48,533 bases of DNA, taken from contig CBDUBC010000010.1 of the NCBI GenBank assembly GCA_965365285.1, positions 1 to 48,533 of the forward strand, in the 5' to 3' direction. The notes beneath the pieces are model-generated. The model made no database searches and was not told where the DNA came from. It saw only the letters and a program-made list of their open reading frames with translations. Shown piece after piece: positions 7,518 to 16,179 of this stretch; the stretch's first letter is position 1, and each line of letters opens with the position of its first letter. This stretch comes from JAURDE01 sp965365285 (GTDB taxonomy: Bacteria > Bdellovibrionota > Bacteriovoracia > Bacteriovoracales > Bacteriovoracaceae). The translations under genes and the position numbers were made by a program.

Positions 7518-8642
7518 ATGGAAGTATCATTTTATAATTTTAATAAACTACACGATTCCTCTTTCCAAAAACAAATCCTTGCTCGTTTTGAGGAGATTGT
7601 TAAAAATAATGCCTTCGTTGAAGGTCCTTATAATTATAGCTTTGAAAAAGGCTTCGCGAAGTTTCTTAATTCAAATCATGCCCTACTTGTTGCTAATGGA
7701 ACCGATGCCATTGAGATCGCTCTTAAAGCAGCTGGAGTAGAAGCTGGTGATAAAGTCGCTATTCCTGGAATTACTTTTTATGCCACCGCTGAAGCGGTCA
7801 TTAATATCGGAGCAAGACCTGTACTTGTCGATGTCGATGAAGAGACCGGACTTATGTGTGTCGAGTCTTTTAAAAGAATGGCCAAAAAGCATACCTTAAA
7901 GGCCGTTATTCCTGTTCATATTTATGGTCTTCCTGCTCATCTTGAAGAAATTGAAAAGGTTTGTGGTAAAGAGATCGCTATTATTGAAGATGCGGCCCAG
8001 GCCCATGGGGCCAAATATCTTGATGGAACAAATGTGGGAAGTAGAGATACTTTTACAACCTTTTCTTTCTATCCTACAAAAAACCTTTCAGCCTTTGGTG
8101 ATGCCGGTGCCATCTCTTTTAAAAAAGATGAGGATAAAGAGCTTATTCTTAGCATTCGAAACCATGGTCGGGGAAGAGAAGATGTGGTGGGGAGAAACTC
8201 ACGGTGTGATCATCTTCAAGCCGCTGTGCTTGATCTTAAACTCACTGACTTTGCTGAAAAAAATGAGGCCAGAAAAAAAGCGGCGAGACTTTATTATAAG
8301 CACCTAAGACATGTTCAACTTCTGCCTGAAAAATATCTGGATTATTCCAGCTGGCACCTCTTCCCAATTCTTCTTAAAAACCAGGCCGAAAGAGAGAAGC
8401 TCATTAATTATCTTCAATCTAAAAAGATTGGTACGGGAATGTATTATCCTCAGGCCATGAGTCAGTTTAAAACCCTTGAGAGCTATAAAGCGGATGGGGA
8501 ATATGAAAAAGCTGAGACCTTTGGAAAGAAAGTTCTTTGTTTACCGATGCATTGTTTTCTTGAAGAGGCCCAAATTGAGTATGTGGCCAATGAAATCAAT
8601 CACTTTTACACCCGATCGTCTGAAGTGGAGATGAGCCTCTAA
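7518..8642 (+). CDS. DegT/DnrJ/EryC1/StrS family PLP-dependent sugar aminotransferase
   Basis: Transfers an amino group to a nucleotide-linked keto-sugar, used for LPS, capsule or glycan precursors. The family pattern is clear: GTDAIEIALKAAGV near 61, the cofactor region EDAAQAHGA (158-165), and the PLP-binding Lys188 in FYPTKNLSAFGDAGA. RNHGRG and HLFPILL follow in their usual places. At 374 residues it is full length. The ATG at 7518 has only a weak ribosome site. The neighbours do not reveal the sugar. Confidence 0.9.
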   Translation: MEVSFYNFNKLHDSSFQKQILARFEEIVKNNAFVEGPYNYSFEKGFAKFLNSNHALLVANGTDAIEIALKAAGVEAGDKVAIPGITFYATAEAVINIGARPVLVDVDEETGLMCVESFKRMAKKHTLKAVIPVHIYGLPAHLEEIEKVCGKEIAIIEDAAQAHGAKYLDGTNVGSRDTFTTFSFYPTKNLSAFGDAGAISFKKDEDKELILSIRNHGRGREDVVGRNSRCDHLQAAVLDLKLTDFAEKNEARKKAARLYYKHLRHVQLLPEKYLDYSSWHLFPILLKNQAEREKLINYLQSKKIGTGMYYPQAMSQFKTLESYKADGEYEKAETFGKKVLCLPMHCFLEEAQIEYVANEINHFYTRSSEVEMSL

Positions 8643-8669
8643 AGACGCAACTCGTTGCAAGCTTATAAT
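8641..8669 (+). promoter_or_regulatory. Candidate promoter of the trmB-dnaG-rpoD operon
   Basis: A consensus TATAAT lies at 8664-8669, 20 bases before the trmB ATG. No good -35 hexamer is present at the usual distance. Instead an inverted repeat, GCAAC-TC-GTTGC, occupies 8647-8658 where a regulator could bind. The assignment rests on the -10 box and its position. Confidence 0.35.
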
Positions 8670-8689
8670 TAATTTGGTAAACGCTGTTT

Positions 8690-9382
8690 ATGACTGACTT
8701 GACTTATTCCCAAAATTTTAACTACACGCACAAGAACCCTTACCACGATAAGCTCAAAAGCTTTGATGACTTTGTGATGAGAGACCTTGAAGCCGAATCT
8801 TTTCGGAGTGAGTGGAATGAAAAGGTTTTTAAAAAAGAAGCTCCTCTTTGTGTGGAAATAGGAACTGGGTATGGTCACTTCATGATGGAATACTGTCAGA
8901 CTTACAAAGACCACAATTTTGTAGGACTCGACTACCGATTTAAAAGAAGTTTTAGTCTCGCTAAAAAACTCGATAAAATCGAGAATCAAAACTTTAAGTA
9001 TCTACGCGCCAAAGGAGAGAGACTGCAGTATATCTTTGGTGAGAATGAAGTAGATAACCTCTTTTATTTCTTTCCTGACCCATGGCCTAAAACCAGACAT
9101 CATAAAAAAAGACTCATTCAAACTCCTTTTCTTGAATCCCTTCGAAAAGTTATGAAGCCGGATGGCAAAGTTTATATCAAGACGGACCATGACGGATATT
9201 TCGAATGGATGCTAGATTTTATTGAAAAATATGATGGAGTTCGCATAAGCTACAAGACTTATGACTTATGGAATGAAGAAACCCCTCATTCCCTCCTATC
9301 AAGTTTTCAAACCAAGTTTGAAAAGATTTTTGTGGCCCAAGGAATCAATATTAAGGCCATGGTTTTAGAGGTAAATAAATAG
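8690..9382 (+). CDS. trmB: tRNA (guanine-N7)-methyltransferase
   Basis: Methylates N7 of G46 in the variable loop of tRNA using SAM. The SAM-binding motif is CVEIGTGYGHFMMEY, followed by FVGLDYR. The TrmB signature FFPDPWPKTRHHKKR and the later KTDHDGYFEWM are intact. An extra N-terminal stretch of about 45 residues precedes the Rossmann core. Its TAG abuts the dnaG ATG with no gap, so the two are in one operon. Confidence 0.93.
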   Translation: MTDLTYSQNFNYTHKNPYHDKLKSFDDFVMRDLEAESFRSEWNEKVFKKEAPLCVEIGTGYGHFMMEYCQTYKDHNFVGLDYRFKRSFSLAKKLDKIENQNFKYLRAKGERLQYIFGENEVDNLFYFFPDPWPKTRHHKKRLIQTPFLESLRKVMKPDGKVYIKTDHDGYFEWMLDFIEKYDGVRISYKTYDLWNEETPHSLLSSFQTKFEKIFVAQGINIKAMVLEVNK

Positions 9383-11242
9383 ATGGCGCTTGATGAGCTC
9401 AAAAATATCATTAAAGAAACTCCCATCTCTCAAATCATAGGTCATTACCTAACCCTCACTCGTCGAGGAAACCAAACTCTAGCTGTCTGCCCTTTTCACG
9501 ATGATAAGCACCCTTCCCTCAACGTAAATGACTCCAAACAAATGTTTATGTGCTTTGCCTGTCACACAGGTGGAGATGCTATCTCCTTTGTAGAGAATTA
9601 TCGCCATATCAATTACGTTGAATCCCTTGAAGAGATTGCTAAAATTCTAGGTTTAGATTTTGAATCCTACCAAGAAAAGACCAACGTCTCCCCAAGATTA
9701 GAGACTGCTCGAAAAGTTTTAAAAATCGCCAATAAGATTTATCAAAAAATGGATAAGGTCGCTCCTTACACCCAATTTTTAAAAGACCGGGGAATTACAG
9801 CTGAGATTGCAGAAAAGTTTCAACTGGGATTTGCCCCTGGAAATAATATTGTATCCAATTATCTTAACTCCATTCGAGACCCTAAAGATAAAAAGCAAGC
9901 AATTGAAGTTGCTCTAGAGATTGGAATCATAAAGCCTGATAAAAAGGGAAATGGTCACTATGACACTTTCCGTGATCGAATCACCTTTCCGATTTGGGAC
10001 CAGCACGGAAAAATTATGGGTTATACGTCTCGTGCGACCTTGGATTATCAAAAGCCTAAGTACCTAAATTCACCGGCCTCTATGGTCTTTGATAAGAAAA
10101 ACCTCCTCTATGGCCTTAATTTTGCAAAATCTTTTATAAGGCAAAGGGATCGAATTATCCTTTGCGAAGGAAATATGGACGCAATAGCCCTTCATCAAAA
10201 TGGATTTGAGGAATCGGTGGCCATCATGGGAACTGCCCTAGGTTCCTACGCATTCAAAACTCTAAAAAACTATAGTCAAAATTTTTACCTTGCTCTTGAT
10301 AATGATCAAGCGGGTAAAGAGGCCGCTAAACGAGTGCTCACCCTAGCTTTGAAAGATAAAATCATCCCGCTTTATGTGGATCTTAAGGACGAAAAAGACC
10401 CCGATGATTTTATTGCTAAAAATGGTATTGTGGGATTCGAGACTGCTCTTAAAGAGGCGAAGTCTTTTATTGATATCCTCTTGGAGGAGCTTATTCCCGA
10501 AAAGATTCCAGAAGTCAGCGACCATAAGCTTAAAATTTTAGAGAAGGCCTTTGAGATCCTAGCACCTTTAGAGATGACTCTTAGTGCGACGGAGAGGATT
10601 GTTCCTTTTTCCCAACGCCTAGGGTTAAAGTCTGGTCCTCAACAGGTGTTAGAAAATTATAAAAACTTTTTATCTCAAAAAGATGCACCGAACCCTCAGA
10701 GAGTGATTCCTAAGGCGATTGCCCCACAGCAGGTAGTTGCCAAGCCTGAGCGCAAGGAAGAAAGGAAATTGACTCGAGGGGAGAAGGTCTTTTTAAAGGC
10801 CATCCTTGAGAATCCGATGAGTCTAGATCATGCTGCAGTGTCTAAAATACTTGATTTAATACCCTCCTCTGAGGTAAAAGAATATGTTTTAAAACTAAGA
10901 AATCTCATATACGAAGTAGACGAAGGGGAATATTCCGAACTGGCCCAAAACATTATCAATCAGGGCAGCTACCCATTAGCACTAAGGGAAGCTGTGTCTG
11001 CTATTCTTTACGGGCTTAAACCAGGTGACTCTTGGAATCGTGATGAGACTTTCTTTAATAAACTGTTGTCAGATATTGAGACAGAGCTGTTATTGGACCA
11101 AAAGTTACGACGAAAGAAAGAACTCAAGTCCCTTTTCTCTGCTTGTGAAAGTGAGCAGGAAAGAAAAGTGATTCTAGGTCAAATAATGGAGATGGAAAAA
11201 GAAATATCTTTAACCAAGTCTCAAAAACACAAACACAATTAG
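9383..11242 (+). CDS. dnaG: DNA primase
   Basis: Makes RNA primers for replication and partners with the replicative helicase. The zinc ribbon is C36PFH39...C57FAC60 (CHC2 type). The catalytic TOPRIM core includes LCEGNMDAIALHQNGF, then ALDNDQAGKEAAKR. The C-terminal third is the divergent helicase-binding region. At 619 residues the length is normal. It sits between trmB and rpoD, preserving the classic dnaG-rpoD link of the macromolecular synthesis operon; 10 bases separate it from rpoD. Confidence 0.96.
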   Translation: MALDELKNIIKETPISQIIGHYLTLTRRGNQTLAVCPFHDDKHPSLNVNDSKQMFMCFACHTGGDAISFVENYRHINYVESLEEIAKILGLDFESYQEKTNVSPRLETARKVLKIANKIYQKMDKVAPYTQFLKDRGITAEIAEKFQLGFAPGNNIVSNYLNSIRDPKDKKQAIEVALEIGIIKPDKKGNGHYDTFRDRITFPIWDQHGKIMGYTSRATLDYQKPKYLNSPASMVFDKKNLLYGLNFAKSFIRQRDRIILCEGNMDAIALHQNGFEESVAIMGTALGSYAFKTLKNYSQNFYLALDNDQAGKEAAKRVLTLALKDKIIPLYVDLKDEKDPDDFIAKNGIVGFETALKEAKSFIDILLEELIPEKIPEVSDHKLKILEKAFEILAPLEMTLSATERIVPFSQRLGLKSGPQQVLENYKNFLSQKDAPNPQRVIPKAIAPQQVVAKPERKEERKLTRGEKVFLKAILENPMSLDHAAVSKILDLIPSSEVKEYVLKLRNLIYEVDEGEYSELAQNIINQGSYPLALREAVSAILYGLKPGDSWNRDETFFNKLLSDIETELLLDQKLRRKKELKSLFSACESEQERKVILGQIMEMEKEISLTKSQKHKHN

Positions 11243-11252
11243 GGAGTGTGCA

Positions 11253-13004
11253 ATGTCAGAAGTTGCCAAATTTTTCGACTCAAAAGAATTTGATAAACTG
11301 ATCGAGAAAGGAAAAGATCAGCGTTATCTTACACCAGAAGATATTAACGATGCCCTCCCCGCAAGCCTCGTAGATCCGGCTGGTATTGATGAGCTTATGT
11401 TTAAGCTCAAAAGCCTTTCCGTCGATGTGCAAAACCACGTGGAAGAAGAGGATGATGAGGGAATTCGTCTTGATGGTACAGAAATTATTGAGGAAGCTCT
11501 TTCTAGAGAAGAAAAAGCAGAGCTTCGAAGTGCCTCTACCGATCCGGTAAAGCTTTATCTTAAGAGAATGGGCTCTGTTGCGCTCCTTACCCGAGAAGGG
11601 GAAGTCGAGATTGCTAAAGAAATTGAAGACGGAGAAAGAGAAATTATTCTTTCTGCTGTTAAATCAACTCACGCCCTGAAAGAAATTATTAAGCTTAAAG
11701 AAAAAATTGAAACTCAAGAAAACGAACAAGTTTATGTAAAAGACCTTGTTCGAGGTCTCGATGACGAATCTTCGGCGACTGAAGTTAAAAAAGTCAAAGA
11801 TACCATCTATGAAGTTATTGAAAACATCGAAGTGATCCTCAAGCAATGTGAACTTGAAGATGGAACGATGAAAAAATTCAATGAAGAGCAAGCGCTTAGA
11901 ATGGAAGAGATCGCGCAAAATCTAGCGGATCTCACCTTTAACCGAAAAGTCATTAACAGCTTCGTAGAACCAGTAAAAAAATACTTCCTTCAATTTAAAG
12001 AGCTAGAGGAACAAGAAGAGAGAATCTTTAAGTTTCTTGAAGTGAAAGACCGTGAAGAATACAAAGTTCTTTATGAAAAAGTGATGGAAGATGATGCTTT
12101 TAAGAGAAAGCTCGCTAAAGATCTATTCACCACAGATGCCAAAATCGAACAACTCATTAGAAATGAAGAAGATATTCTTCGAAAAGAAAGAAGACTTACG
12201 ATTGATGCCGGAATGGACTTTGAAGGGATCGATCGAGTGAATACGATCATCACAAATGGAGAAACCAAAGCAGATAAGGCCAAATCTCAACTCGTTGAGG
12301 CCAACCTTAGACTCGTTGTCTCCATTGCTAAGAAATATACCAACCGAGGCCTTCAGTTCCTTGATCTCATTCAAGAAGGAAATATTGGTCTCATGAAAGC
12401 AGTTGATAAATTTGAGTACCGAAGAGGTTACAAATTTTCAACCTATGCGACTTGGTGGATTCGACAGGCGATTACAAGAGCGATTGCTGACCAAGCAAGA
12501 ACAATTCGTATCCCTGTTCACATGATTGAAACGATTAACAAAATGGTAAGAACTTCAAGACAACTTATCCAAGAACTTGGAAGAGAGCCAACTCCTGAAG
12601 AAATTGCAGAGAGAATGGAGCTTCCTGTTGATAAGGTGAAGAAAGTTCAAAAGATCTCTAAAGAACCTATTTCTCTTGAAACACCAATTGGTGAAGAAGA
12701 AGATAGTAACCTTGGAGACTTTATCGAAGATAAAAAGATCATCTCTCCACAGGATGCTGTTATGAGTATCACTCTAAGTGAGCAAACCAGATCCGTTCTT
12801 TCCACTCTTACTCCAAGAGAAGAAAAGGTTTTAAGAATGAGATTTGGGATTGGAGAAAAGTCCGATCATACCCTTGAGGAGGTTGGACAAGACTTTTTTG
12901 TTACTCGAGAACGGATTAGACAGATTGAAGCGAAAGCACTTCGCAAACTTCGACATCCCTCTCGAGCAAAGCTTCTAAAATCCTACGTCGACAATAAAGA
13001 TTAA
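11253..13004 (+). CDS. rpoD: RNA polymerase primary sigma factor (sigma-70)
   Basis: The housekeeping sigma factor that directs core polymerase to -35/-10 promoters. A short region 1.1-like N-terminus is followed by DPVKLYLKRMGSVALL (region 1.2) and a non-conserved insert of about 200 residues. Regions 2.1-2.4 include GNIGLMKAVDKFEYRRGYKF and TYATWWIRQAITRAI. Region 3 and the region 4 helix-turn-helix (HTLEEVGQDFFVTRERIRQI) complete it. The start has AGGGAG upstream. The intact region 2/4 residues imply ordinary -35/-10 recognition here. Confidence 0.96.
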   Translation: MSEVAKFFDSKEFDKLIEKGKDQRYLTPEDINDALPASLVDPAGIDELMFKLKSLSVDVQNHVEEEDDEGIRLDGTEIIEEALSREEKAELRSASTDPVKLYLKRMGSVALLTREGEVEIAKEIEDGEREIILSAVKSTHALKEIIKLKEKIETQENEQVYVKDLVRGLDDESSATEVKKVKDTIYEVIENIEVILKQCELEDGTMKKFNEEQALRMEEIAQNLADLTFNRKVINSFVEPVKKYFLQFKELEEQEERIFKFLEVKDREEYKVLYEKVMEDDAFKRKLAKDLFTTDAKIEQLIRNEEDILRKERRLTIDAGMDFEGIDRVNTIITNGETKADKAKSQLVEANLRLVVSIAKKYTNRGLQFLDLIQEGNIGLMKAVDKFEYRRGYKFSTYATWWIRQAITRAIADQARTIRIPVHMIETINKMVRTSRQLIQELGREPTPEEIAERMELPVDKVKKVQKISKEPISLETPIGEEEDSNLGDFIEDKKIISPQDAVMSITLSEQTRSVLSTLTPREEKVLRMRFGIGEKSDHTLEEVGQDFFVTRERIRQIEAKALRKLRHPSRAKLLKSYVDNKD

Positions 13005-13035
13005 TATAGTCAGGCATCACTATACGTAAGTTAAG

Positions 13036-13073
13036 TTTTGGCCTATACTAGAACTTTTAGGACTAGGCCAAAA
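13036..13073 (+). promoter_or_regulatory. Long hairpin overlapping the SNF2 gene ribosome site
   Basis: TTTTGGCCTA (13036-13045) and TAGGCCAAAA (13064-13073) form a perfect 10-bp stem with an 18-base loop. The only Shine-Dalgarno-like AGG before the ATG at 13078 is inside the right arm. The structure could limit translation of the helicase or end rpoD transcripts. No T-run follows the stem, so translation control or a protein-binding site is as likely as termination. Confidence 0.5.
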
Positions 13074-13077
13074 TCTT

Positions 13078-16000
13078 ATGCATGACAGCAGAAATCAATA
13101 TTCCGATGAGCTTGATCTTACGGCGAAGCGTTTCTTTTCGGAAAAAACTCTCAACTCAGCAAAAAGACTGATTCAGCTCTCGAGGGCGTCTATTTCTTTT
13201 TCTAAAGGAAGTCCTGATACCTACTTTATAATTTCGGGAATTGTTCGAGATGCTCAAAATCAAGAATGCAAGGTTAGTTATAAAAAAAGACTCGAGGACA
13301 CTCCTGAAGGACCTTTATCCGGTCATTGTCACTGTCCAAAGTGGAATGAAAAAGATCAATGTGAGCATGTGGCCTGCTTATTTCTGCTTTTTTATTTAAA
13401 GCTCATGGATCAAGGGGAATTTCAATCCGATCTCTCTCTTCCTCCGATTCCAGGCTTTCACAGCTTTGCTGTCAGTTGTGAAGAGTATGGAACTATTATT
13501 TCTGGTCCTAACAAACTTGTGGGGGCCCCTCCAAGTGCGACCTATTCGAGAGTCCAGTATCTTTTGAGCAATAAAAAAATCGTTCCCTTTCCTTTTCCCA
13601 AAGCCTTTGAGGGAAAGCTTGTGATCAGTTTTTCTTCCAAAAATCATGGAAGCTATTATTTTAAATATAAAACAGAAGATGGAAAGATCACCAAAGAGAT
13701 CTCTTTATTTGAAAATCTCTATCTTTTTAACTGGAAAAGTGGAGAATGCTTTCACCTTCCTCAAGTTCTAAAAGAAGTCATTCACCGCTTCAAAATTGGC
13801 TCTCTTTATCTTGAAATTAATGATCTTATTAATTTTAATGAAAAAGAAGAGCTTAATAAGAGTTGTGAAATTGAAATTGATGGTCGGGCGCTACCCTCTC
13901 TCCATGTTATACCAGTCTCTCCTCATGTAGAACTTGATACCTCGAAAAGAAAAAATCAAGTATCTTTTTCTCTTCTTTTTAAGGATGAAAGTTTTTATAA
14001 GGCCCCTCTTCCTCGCTTTTTAAGTGTTTTTACCTTTGAAGGGGGACTCCTTAGTGGTTTTAAGAAAAAGAGCGAGGCCTATCAATTTATTGCTAATTTT
14101 TGCATGTCTATATTGCATGAAAATCATCAATATAAAAAAGATCTGCACTTATGCAACAATCGAAATCGAATTCAGCATCTTCTTGATTTTATTTTCACTA
14201 ATAAAAACACGCTTGTTTATGATGAGGCAAGGGATGCACTCTTCCAATTTGATAATCATGCTCTATTAGAAATGATTGCTCAGCTTTATCATTGTTTTGG
14301 AGATCTGTTTTTCCGATTTTCTAAATTTGACCCTGAAAATAGAGGTCTTGAGTTCTTTCTCTCCTCCTCTAATCTTTTTGCTAATCTATCTGTCTTTTAT
14401 AAAAAAATGTCTCCCTATGGTCTGCAGCTTTTTTATAACTCAAAAGAAGTAGGTCACTGGAATTCAAAAATTCATTTTGAAAGAAGAACCCATCACACGG
14501 ACTGGTTTGATCTAGAACTTTATATGCCTCAAGAGGATTTAGATGTCCTTCGCCATGTGGATTTTGATAAAGGTCTCACCGTCACAGAGGATCGGCTGAT
14601 TCTCTTCAGTGATGAGGATATGACCAAGTTGAAGCTTCTTAAAAAATACACTGATTTTGAAGGAGAAGAAAAGACTGAAGAAGGCCGAAAGAAATTTGTT
14701 CTTCCTTTTAATCGATCTCGAATTTTTGAACTTTTTGAGCTCAAAAGGCTTGGTGTCGATGGCGCTCTTACGGAACAAGAGGAAAAGCTTTGCCAAAGAC
14801 TTCTCAATCTTAAAGAAATGCCAAGCTATCCTCTGCCTAAATCCCTCGAAGGAATTGGGCGACCTTATCAGGTTACGGGCTATCACTGGCTTCGCTTTCT
14901 TCATGAAAATAAAATGGGGGCCTGTCTTGCTGATGATATGGGTCTTGGTAAAACTCTTCAGGCCATTGCCCTACTCGACTCCATCTATGATCAAGTTGAA
15001 AAGGTCCTCATCGTTTGCCCAGTAAGTATTATTCTCAACTGGGAAAAAGAGATTCAAAAGTTTTCGGATATGGATATTAGTATCTATCACGGTGGAGAGA
15101 GAACCATGACCGATAGTAAGATTACTCTTACCAGTTATGGAGTCATGAAAAAAGAATGTACCGGAGCTTTTAAAGATACTGTTTTTGATGTGCTTATTCT
15201 TGATGAGGTTCAGCACCTAAAAAATATTCGAAGTCTAGGTGCCACGGCCGCTAGGAAAATTAAGGCGGGCTTTCGAATCTGTCTTACAGGTACTCCAGTA
15301 GAAAATGATCTCGCTGAGTTTTACAATATAATTGATCTGTGTGTTCCTGGTATCTGGGGAAATCTAGGCTTTATAAAAAGTAGTTCAGCAAAGAAAAATC
15401 GACTCATGGCCAGAAAAATGGCATCTCCTTTTATTCTAAGACGAACCAAGGCACAGGTTCTCACGGATCTTCCAGAAAAAATTGAAAATACCGTTTATCT
15501 CAATTTTAGTGACGAAGAAAAAGAAACCTATCAAAAACAGCTTGTCATGATCCGAAATAAGATTCTCCAAGGTCCTAAAAATAAAAAGTATGGAGAAATC
15601 CTCAAAGGGCTTCTTGAGCTACGAAAGCATTGCCTATGGCAGCACCATCAAGAAAATCTTGTCAGTACGAAAATTAATTTTCTTATGGAAACTCTAGAGC
15701 AAATCGTGGAAGAGGGACATCAGGCCATTGTTTTTAGTCAGTTCACTACTTATCTTGATCTCATTGAAAATACCGTTCGAGAAAAACATTTCAAAATATC
15801 ACGAATTGATGGCTCTCAAAGTATGAGTCGACGACAAAAAGAAGTGGAGCAATTTCAAAACCATGAATCCTCAGTCTTTCTTATTTCACTTAAAGCTGGG
15901 GGAGTTGGTTTAAACTTAACCGCTGCTAGCTATGTCTTTATTATGGATCCTTGGTGGAACCCCGCTGTTGAAGCACAGGCGATCGATCGAGCTCATCGTA

Positions 16001-16179
16001 TAGGACAAAAGAACCGCCTGACTGTTTATCGACCAATTATTGAAGAAAGTGTGGAGGAGAAGGTTTTAAAGCTTCAAGAGTATAAAAAAGACCTCTTCTA
16101 TGATCTTCTTCCTGAAAATGATGACAGTTATTTTAGTGGTAAACTCACTATGAAAGATTTTGAAGGTCTTTTTAACTAA
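13078..16179 (+). CDS. SNF2-family helicase/ATPase with SWIM zinc finger
   Basis: A DNA-dependent ATPase of the Swi2/Snf2 superfamily. A SWIM finger lies near the N-terminus (C84-x-C86, then C95-x-H97). A poorly conserved middle of about 500 residues follows. The ATPase core carries DDMGLGKT (Walker A), ILDEVQHLKN (DEVQ box), LTGTPVEN, then RIDGSQSMSRRQ, SLKAGGVGLNLTAA and DPWWNPAVEAQAIDRAHRIGQ's leading residues of motif VI. Bacterial proteins of this layout are thought to remodel polymerase or DNA, but their exact role is unsettled. The gene converges on the histidine kinase with a 4-base stop overlap. Confidence 0.9.
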   Translation: MHDSRNQYSDELDLTAKRFFSEKTLNSAKRLIQLSRASISFSKGSPDTYFIISGIVRDAQNQECKVSYKKRLEDTPEGPLSGHCHCPKWNEKDQCEHVACLFLLFYLKLMDQGEFQSDLSLPPIPGFHSFAVSCEEYGTIISGPNKLVGAPPSATYSRVQYLLSNKKIVPFPFPKAFEGKLVISFSSKNHGSYYFKYKTEDGKITKEISLFENLYLFNWKSGECFHLPQVLKEVIHRFKIGSLYLEINDLINFNEKEELNKSCEIEIDGRALPSLHVIPVSPHVELDTSKRKNQVSFSLLFKDESFYKAPLPRFLSVFTFEGGLLSGFKKKSEAYQFIANFCMSILHENHQYKKDLHLCNNRNRIQHLLDFIFTNKNTLVYDEARDALFQFDNHALLEMIAQLYHCFGDLFFRFSKFDPENRGLEFFLSSSNLFANLSVFYKKMSPYGLQLFYNSKEVGHWNSKIHFERRTHHTDWFDLELYMPQEDLDVLRHVDFDKGLTVTEDRLILFSDEDMTKLKLLKKYTDFEGEEKTEEGRKKFVLPFNRSRIFELFELKRLGVDGALTEQEEKLCQRLLNLKEMPSYPLPKSLEGIGRPYQVTGYHWLRFLHENKMGACLADDMGLGKTLQAIALLDSIYDQVEKVLIVCPVSIILNWEKEIQKFSDMDISIYHGGERTMTDSKITLTSYGVMKKECTGAFKDTVFDVLILDEVQHLKNIRSLGATAARKIKAGFRICLTGTPVENDLAEFYNIIDLCVPGIWGNLGFIKSSSAKKNRLMARKMASPFILRRTKAQVLTDLPEKIENTVYLNFSDEEKETYQKQLVMIRNKILQGPKNKKYGEILKGLLELRKHCLWQHHQENLVSTKINFLMETLEQIVEEGHQAIVFSQFTTYLDLIENTVREKHFKISRIDGSQSMSRRQKEVEQFQNHESSVFLISLKAGGVGLNLTAASYVFIMDPWWNPAVEAQAIDRAHRIGQKNRLTVYRPIIEESVEEKVLKLQEYKKDLFYDLLPENDDSYFSGKLTMKDFEGLFN

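Noticed and set aside
16176..16179. Special meaning for the 4-base convergent stop overlaps (332-335 and 16176-16179)
   Set aside because: Short tail-to-tail overlaps of this kind are common in compact genomes and need no function.
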